A stretch of 64,000 bases of DNA from Xenopus tropicalis (lineage: Eukaryota > Chordata > Amphibia > Anura > Pipidae), in the NCBI RefSeq assembly GCF_000004195.4, contig NC_030680.2, positions 138,879,545-138,943,544 of the forward strand, in the 5' to 3' direction. Below are positions 51,201-60,200 of the stretch, one piece after another (the stretch's first letter is position 1; the number at the start of each line of letters is the position of its first letter). The notes below the pieces were generated by a model. The model was not told where the DNA came from, searched no databases, and saw only the letters and a program-made list of their open reading frames with translations. The translations under genes were made by a program, and so were the position numbers.

Positions 51201-54200
51201 TTCCCAAATGACAGAGCTGGGTAGTGTTTAAAAATGGGTTTGGATGTTAAATAGATGTTCATGGGCCACAGAAGAATACAGTGGTGTGAAAAACTATTTG
51301 CCCCCTTCCTGATTTCTTATTTTTTTGCATGTTTGTCACACAAAATGTTTCTGATCATCAAACACATTTAACTATTAGTCAAAGATAACACAAGTAAACA
51401 CAAAATGCAGTTTTTAAATGAGGGTTTTTATTATTTAGGGAGAAAAAAAATCCAAACCTACATGGCCCTGTGTGAAAAAGTAATTGCCCCCTGAACCTAA
51501 TAACTGGTTGGGCCACCCTTAGCAGCAATAACTGCAATCAAGCGTTTGCGATAACTTGCAACGAGTCTTTTACAGCGCTCTGGAGGAATTTTGGCCCACT
51601 CATCTTTGCAGAATTGTTGTAATTCAGCTTTATTTGAGGGTTTTCTAGCATGAACCGCCTTTTTAAGGTCATGCCACAACATCTCAATAGGATTCAGGTC
51701 AGGACTTTGACTAGGCCACTCCAAAGTCTTCATTTTGTTTTTCTTCAGCCATTCAGAGGTGGATTTGCTGGTGTGTTTTGGGTCATTGTCCTGCTGCAGC
51801 ACCCAAGATCGCTTCAGCTTGAGTTGACGAACAGATGGCCGGACATTCTCCTTCAGGATTTTTTGGTAGACAGTAGAATTCATGGTTCCATCTATCACAG
51901 CAAGCCTTCCAGGTCCTGAAGCAGCAAAACAACCCCAGACCATCACACTACCGCCACCATATTTTACTGTTGGTATGATGTTCTTTTTCTGAAATGCTGT
52001 GTTACTTTTACGCCAGATGTAATGGGACACGCACCTTCCAAAAAGTTCAACTTTTGTCTCGTCTGTCCACAAGATATTGATCTTGGCAATCATTGAGATG
52101 TTTTTTAGCAAAATTGAGACGAGCCATAATGTTCTTTTTGCTTAAAAGTGGTTTGCGCATTGGAAATCTGCCATGCAGGCCGTTTTTGCCCAGTCTCTTT
52201 CTTATGGTGGAGTCGTGAACACTGACCTTAATTGAGGCAAGTGAGGCCTGCAGTTCTTTAGATGTTGTCCTGGGGTCTTTTGTGGCCTCTCGGATGAGTT
52301 GTCTCTGCGCTCTTGGGGTAATTTTGGTCGGCCGGCCACTCCTGGGAAGGTTCACCACTGTTCCATGTTTTTGCCATTTGTGGATAATGGCTCTCACTGT
52401 AGTTCGCTGGAGTCCCAAAGCTTTAGAAATGGCTTTATAACCTTTACCAGACTGATAGATCTCAATTACTTTTGTTCTCATTTGTTCCTGAATTTCTTTG
52501 GATCTTGGCATGATGTCTAGCTTTTGAGGTGCTTTTGGGCTACTTCTCTGTGTCAGGTAGCTCCTATTTAAGTGATTTCTTGATTGAAACAGGTGTGGCA
52601 GTAATCAGGCCTGGGGGTGACTACAGAAATTGATATTGAAATTGAAAATTGAAATTGATAAACCACAGTTAAGTTATTTTTTAACAAGGGGGGCAATCAC
52701 TTTTTCACACAGGGCCATGTAGATTTGGAGTTTTTTTTCTCCCTTAATAACGTAAACCTTCATTTAAAAATAGAGCTGGGCGGTATGACCAAAAATTTAT
52801 ATCACGGTATTTTCAAAATTATATCGGTATCACAGTATTTGACGGTATATAAATAAAAAAATAAATAATAAATATTGGTGGCCCCCCCCAACACCAACCC
52901 CAACCCCAGCCCCCCCCAACCCCAGCCCCAACCCCAGCCCCAACCCCCCCAACCCCCCCCGCCCCCCCAACCACAACCCCCCCCGCCCCCCAACCACAAC
53001 CCCCCCCGCCCCCCCAACCACAACCCCCCCCAACCGCAGCCACAACCCCCCCAACCACAACCCCCCCAACCACAACCCCCCAGCCCCCCCCAACCACAAC
53101 CCCCCCCAACCACAACCCCCCCAGCCGCCACAACCCCCCAGCAGAACTTACCCAACTTGTAGTTCCTCCAGCTCCAGCGATGCGTCCTAGCGTGCGCGCT
53201 GACGTCACATGCGCGCCGACGTCACGTACGCACGGGCGCAACCCGGAAGTAACAGGAGAAAAAAAGCAGGAGGCGCGCATACCGGTATAGCGGTATGTTT
53301 AAAACTTATACCGTTTTTTTTTTTAAAACCGGTATACCGGTTAAACCGGTATACCGCCCAGCACTATTTAAAAACTGCATTTTGTGTTCAATTATGTTAT
53401 CTTTGACTAATAGTTAGCGGTTTTTGATGAGCAGAAACATTTAAGTGTGACAAACATGCAAAAGAATAAGAAATCAGGAAGGGGGCAAATAGTTTTTCAC
53501 ACCACTGTATGTTCGAGTCCCCAAAACCTCTGTGCTCTCATTGGAAGCTTCAACGCTTGTGTGTATGAGGGGGCGTGTTTACCTTCTTGGTAAATATGTT
53601 TGTATGGAACGATACAAAGAAGTTTTCATTAAGTCTTTCTTTAAAGGGGAACTAAACTCACTTGGCCAGGTGGCCACATATCTCGCTTCAAAAGCCAATG
53701 TGGTCGTCATCCTGATGGGATTTTCAAACCTCCCCAATCAACATCTGCCTGATTTTCATCCACATATCAGTCAGGTAGGCCTGCCGGAGGGCCCCATACA
53801 TTGCCCAATAAGCTACCAACTCAGTCCAATGGCAGCTTTTTATCTGCCCATGTAAGGCCACATTTAATTGGCAAATAAAAGCAAATCTCTTGCTAAAACA
53901 GGTTGCCCCTATGCTAAAGAATATTTGGTAACACTCATATAGTAAATGTATATATGTGCTTTTAAAATTTAGGGGCATAGTTCGACTGGATGGAAATAAA
54001 GTTTGCTGCAAGTCGCCAAACATGGCATTTTTAAGGGCATATTTATGAAGGGGTGCATCTCAACTGATAAATATTTCATTTTCATGCCTGAAATGCAAGC
54101 TGAGTTTTCCCTGCCTTTTGTTGAGACTGAGGCTGTGCTTTGCCTGGGCCTTACAGTATGAGTCTGGAAAATGCAGTAACAAATGCAGAGAGGAATATTT

Positions 54201-57200
54201 ACCCTTGAATTACAATTTCATATATGAGTAATACTGGTAAAGCCATATACATAAAGATCTGACAAACTGGCCAAGTTGCCAAACAAACCAAACAGATCTT
54301 TCCCTAACTGGATCGCCTAAATGGGTGTCCCTCATACCAACCAAACTGATGACATGGGGGGCCCCAACAAGACCAATCAGACATAGACTCATTCCATGGC
54401 CCACTGTAAACCTCATGCAAAAATGAACCTTCACCCGCACTCCCTCCGCTCTCCAAAATCCACTCACACTCGGTGCACAGTGCTTAGAGGGATCGGCACC
54501 CTCTGCACAGCTTCCAAATAGATAGCAATGGCACTCAGGAGTTTAATACGGGACTCAGCCCTTCAAAAGTTTTATTGTGGAAAATGCATTTTCCGCAATA
54601 AAACTTTTGAAGGGCTGAGTCCCGTATTAAACTCCTGAGTGCCACTGTAAACCTCAGCCATTAGGAATTTCCAACTTGCCCAATCAATATGTGAACAAGC
54701 CCCCCAACTGTATATTGTACGCTGCTGCCATAATCCTGGCTAATGGGCTGCCTGCTTCATCAATCTGTCAGCCAAACTGACAGATAATATCTTCTGGTGT
54801 ATAGGAAGCTTAACCTTTAGAAAAAACTTCATGAATATTATCCATAAAAAGGAATCTTTTCTTAAACTAGTAAACCTCATGCATCAGAAAAGAGGTTCCG
54901 GAACTGTGGGGCTAGCTCCCCTTGGGGGCCCAGACTAAAGGCAAGTTAGGGCGAGACTGGGGACAATGCCTATTTGCTCTCCTACCTCGTGCTGGAGAGT
55001 TAAAGGGCAACTGGGTTGCACATTATGTGCATGCACATGACATGGGATTGGGCAATACGTAATGGGACACTTGTTTATTACTACATTGAGAATGCCATCC
55101 CTGAATTCCTCTGGAGAGTATCTCCCCTTAGTCTCTTCAGAAATACATTTAAAGACACTTGTATAGCACCTGAGCTGGGAAGTGCAGGGTCAGCAACTGT
55201 AACCTGCAGGACTTAAAGGAACAGTAACACCAACAATGAAAGGGTATCAATGTCATTAAAAAATAAATGTACTGCTGCCATGGTAAAAGTTTTAAGTTTG
55301 CTTCAGAAACCCTACTATAGTTTATATAAATACCCCGCTGTGTAGCCATGGGGGCAGCCATTCCTGCACTGGTACAGCTGGGGTGTTTGCTACAGAAACC
55401 CTACTATAGTTTATATAAATACCCCGCTGTGTAGCCCCGGGGGCAGCCATTCCTGCACTGGTACAGCTGGGGTGTTTGCTACAGAAACCCTACTATAGTT
55501 TATATAAATATCCCGCTGTGTAGCCCCGGGGGCAGCCATTCCTGCACTGGTACAGCTGGGGTGTTTGCTACAGAAACCCTACTATAGTTTATATAAATAC
55601 CCCGCTGTGTAGCCCCGGGGGCAGCCGTTCCTGCACTGGTACAGCTGGGGTGTTTGCTACAGAAACCCTACTATAGTTTATATAAATACCCCGCTGTGTA
55701 GCCCCGGGGGCAGCCATTCCTGCACCGGTATAGCTGGGGTGTTTGCTACAGAAACCCTACTATAGTTTATATAAATACCCCGCTGTGTAGCCCCGGGGGC
55801 AGCCATTCCTGCACTGGTACAGCTGGGGTGTTTGCTACAGAAACCCTACTATAGTTTATATAAATACCCCGCTGTGTAGCCCCGGGGGCAGCCGTTCCTG
55901 CACCGGTACAGCTGGGGTGTTTGCTACAGAAACCCTACTATAGTTTATATAAATACCCCGCTGTGTAGCCCCGGGGGCAGCCATTCCTGCACTGGTAGAG
56001 CTGGGGTGTTTGCTACAGAAACCCTACTATAGTTTATATAAATACCCCGCTGTGTAGCCCTGGGGGCAGCCGTTCCTGCACTGGTACAGCTGGAGTGTTT
56101 GCTACAGAAACCCTACTATAGTTTATATAAATACCCCGCTGTGTAGCCCCGGGGGCAGCCGTTCCTGCACTGGTACAGCTGGGGTGTTTGCTACAGAAAC
56201 CCTACTATAGTTTATATAAATACCCCGCTGTGTAGCCCCGGGGGCAGCCATTCCTGCACTGGTACAGCTGGGGTGTTTGCTACAGAAACCCTACTATAGT
56301 TTATATAAATACCCCGCTGTGTAGCCCCGGGGGCAGCCATTCCTGCACTGGTACAGCTGGGGTGTTTGCTACAGAAACCCTACTATAGTTTATATAAATA
56401 CCCCGCTGTGTAGCCCCTGGGGCAGCCATTCCTGCACTGGTACAGCTGGGGTGTTTGCTACAGAAACCCTGCTATAGTTTATATAAATACCCCGCTGTGT
56501 AGCCCCGGGGGCAGCCATTCCTGGCTAAAGGAAATGGATTACATGACAGATAATGGATAAGCTCTGTAAAATATCATTGTATTCTACAGAGCTGTTATCT
56601 GCTATATAACCTGAGCCTTTTCTCCTTTTTTTCCAGCTTGAATGGCTGCCCCCATGGCCATACAGCAGCTTATTTATATAAACCAGTGATGCCCAACCAG
56701 TGGCTCAGGAGCACCATGTTGCCCACCAACTCATTGGATGTTGCTCCCAGGGGTCTCAAAGCAGCTGATTATTTTTTTCATTTCTGGCTTGAAGGTCAGC
56801 TTTGGTTACATCAAAAGTACTGCCAGTCCATATAGGGGCTATCAGTGGCCAATCACAGCCCTTATTTGGCACCACCAGGAACTTTTTGCATGCTTGTGTT
56901 GCTCTCCAAAATTTTTTTACATTTGAAAGTGGCTCACTGGTAAAAAAAAGGTTGGGGACGCTTGATATAAACTAAAGTAGTCCTTCTGAAGGAAACAAAC
57001 TTTTACCATTGCAGGGAAACTGGTATTTTAATTTCTTTAAAAAATGTTTGTTGGTTTTACTGTTCCTTTAATATCTTCCTATTTGCTTTACTTAGATTGT
57101 AAGCTCTATTGGGCAGAGACCTCCTTCCTCTTTGACACTTAGCTCAATCTTTAATGTAACTGTACATTGTATTAACTTGTATTTATTATTATAATGATTC

Positions 57201-60200
57201 CCTGTTTGTTCTATTAATATTGTTCTGTGCTGTGTACATAACTATATAAATAAAACTATACATACACTTGCATACGTGCAATGCAGCATAGCCGCTGGTC
57301 ACAGAATATAGCATAGCCGGGCCCAGATGTTGCACCTCAAGCCCCGGCATGCGAAGGGTAAAAAGTGACATGAGTTCCTCAGATGTTAGCGGTTAGCATA
57401 CGGAAACTGGACGAATGTTTTCCTATAGCGGCAGAACACGAGACTCAAGGGAGGAAGTCACACACGCATGGTGTTCTGTACAAGCCAGATGTCAGCAAAT
57501 CTTCAATGAGTAACTGCATAGTGCTAATAGAGAACTCATGGCCTGACACTATTACTATTCTGGCCTTACCACACACACACATCAATAACATATCAACTTC
57601 AGTCACACTTTACTGCTGCGCTGCAAATTGGAGTGATATCCCCCCCCCTCACCACCAGCAGCCGATCAGCAGAACAATGAGAAGGGAGCAAGATAGCAGT
57701 TCCTAGTAGGGTATCAGAATAGCCCTCAATAGTAAGAAATCCAAGTCCGGCTTGGGACTCCTCCAGTTACATGGGAGTAGGAGAAACAATAGGTTAGCTG
57801 AAAGCAGTTCTAATGTGTAGCCCTGGCTCCTTCTGAAAGCTCAGACTCAGGCACACTTTACTGCTGCGCTGCAAGTTGGAGTGATATCCCCCCCCCCCAA
57901 GCAGCTGATCAGCAGAACAATGGGAAGGGAGCAAGATAGCAGCTCCCAGTAGGTATCAGAATAGCACTTAATAGTAAGAAATCCAAGTCCGGCTTGGGAC
58001 TCCTCCAGTTACATGGGAGTAGGAGAAACAATAGGTTAGCTGAAAGCAGTTCTAATGTGTAGCGCTGGCTGAAAGCTCAGACTCAGGCACAATGCACTGA
58101 GATGGCCCCTACACACCAATATTACAGCTAAAAAAATACATTTGTTGGTTCAAGAATAAAATTTTCAATGGAAGAGTGAATTATTTGCTATGTAAACAGT
58201 GTAATTTAGAAATACTGTATATAGAACACCAAAAAATAATGACAGAATCCCTTTAAGGAACGATACAGAGTTAGGGCTTTGCACCTAGTACAGAGGAGAA
58301 ATAGCTGGAAGAATGATAAAGGAGAGACAAACACTGCAGCCGCTGACATAAGTACAAAGGTCTGAGACATTAGGACAAAATGTAACTCTCTTGCCAACTG
58401 GTAAATTGGCCGCAACAGTGATTTCTAGTTAGGGTTATGTAAGGTTGGGTTAAGCAAAGAGCTGAAAGGTGGGAGGGAAAGGAACAATATGCAAAGCTTC
58501 AGCTTTCACTTCCCCTCATAATCAGAATATCCTTACTTCAATGATCCCCAACCAGTGGCCCGGGGGCACCATGTTGTATCGCCAACCCCTTGGATATTGC
58601 TCTCAGTGGCCTCAAAGCAGGTGCTTATTTTTGAATTTCTAGTTAGGGTATAAAAGGTTGGGGATCCCTGCCTTACGTGAACTAAGCCATGGGGAGGAAA
58701 ACACACAGGGCAAATGTATGAAGCAGAGTGTGAATGATAATATATATATATTCAATTGTCACTGCTGGCTGCAATATACTCACAATTCCGGTTTATACAG
58801 GAGCCCGGTATAATAACCCATTGCCCACGTAGGCCCCTAGGGATTCAAAAATGCTGTGCCCCTACCCTGCAGGGCTCCCTCCCACCCCCTCACCCACCGC
58901 TGCTGCTTCTCCTCATCCTTTGGCCCAATCTCTTTCACTGGGCTTTGGGCTTGTGGGAGATTAAAGTGGCTGCTAATAGCTCCCCAGTGGCGTAATGCCT
59001 CCCCCAGGTTTTTGCAACCTCTAGGCCCGGACCTTTGTGACCTGCCCACAAACCTGGGCCTTTCTTGGCAGTGGGCTTTTCCAATTAAGTAGAATGGGCC
59101 CCAATGAAAATAGAAATATCCAATTAAATTGTTCATCTGATCATGCCCTGATCTTCCCCAGCCAAGCCCTAATGGTCCCTATACACGGGCCGATTGCAGC
59201 TGCCGATATCGGCAGCTTATCGGCCCGTGTAGGGGCAGAAACGAGGGGCCTGGCCGACCGATAACTGGCCTGAAATTGGCCAGATATAGGTTGGCCAGGT
59301 TAAAAGATTCAATCGGATCAGGGACCGCATCGGCTCGTTGATGCGGTCCCCGAACCAACTGCCGCCAATATAATTTGTTGAGTCTTAACGTGTATGGGGA
59401 CCCTAAGGGTGAAGACACACAGAGCTACTAGTAGCAGCTACTTGTCACAGCTACTAAAACAGACAATGCTGATCATTTACTGATAATTGTCTCTACGTGT
59501 GTTTCAGTAGAGGCAAGTCTCAGTATTGTCTATGGCAGGGGATTTTCTGGCGTTTAGTAGCCGTGACTAAGTAGCTGCTACTAAGTAGCTCCGTGTGTCT
59601 TCAGTCTCTTTTCAGAGACTGTTTGCCATATAATGCAACAATGTAGCAGAAGCCAGTTCTCCCCCAGGTGTAGCTTCTGCAATATTGTTTCCATAGTCAG
59701 AACTAGCAGAGATTATTAGCAGCCATGTACTGCTGTAAATATTTTTTAATTCATATAAACTGGAAAATTGCTTAGAATTCCATTTTCTTTCACTGTGCAA
59801 ATAAAAAGCCATTTTTGGTTGGAATTTATTGTTACTGAACAAGATTTCCTTGGGATCCCCCGGGGGTGGGGATGCGGCTCAGTTACCCAGGCTGGGTATG
59901 GCTGTAAGAGCCCAGCAGCCTATAAGGGATCGCTGTGTTTACACGATGCCCCTCCATTCCCCGGAGAGTGACCGCTGCCGGTCTATTAATAACCTCCCTA
60001 CAATAACAACACAGCGGGTAATGCACTTGCGCTGCCAGAGGGGGCGCTGTTGCTGCTCTGTCCCACACCTCTGCACAGTATACTTCTATTCCCTAGGGAA
60101 ATTCTTCCGTTTGCTCCGCCAAACCCGAGCTAAGTGCCCACCACCGACCCCACTTACCTTCGGGTTCACGTCCTTTGCTCGGTACTGAGCCTTCGAGAAT

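Larger units (their letters stand above)
51279..53507 (-). mobile_element. Tc1-like transposon with nested hAT element
   Basis: Ends cagtggtgtgaaaaactatt and aatagtttttcacaccactg, flanked by TA. Long subterminal repeats include the cagggccatgtag segments. It carries a broken transposase on the minus strand. Without the 596-bp nested element and its 8-bp site duplication it is about 1.6 kb, the usual Tc1 size. Confidence 0.93.
55213..57071. mobile_element. T2-like TTAA MITE with internal array and nested hAT
   Basis: Begins TTAAAGGAACAGTAACACC and ends GGTTTTACTGTTCCTTTAA. The related element at 61787-62201 is about 415 bp, so this one is inflated by the 89-bp array and by a hAT MITE at 56684-56964. 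Confidence 0.88.

Noticed and set aside
52830..53280. Long Gly/Trp-rich and Pro/Gln-rich ORFs on both strands
   Set aside because: They arise from low-complexity C-rich sequence inside a nested hAT element, open in many frames at once, with no conserved domain.
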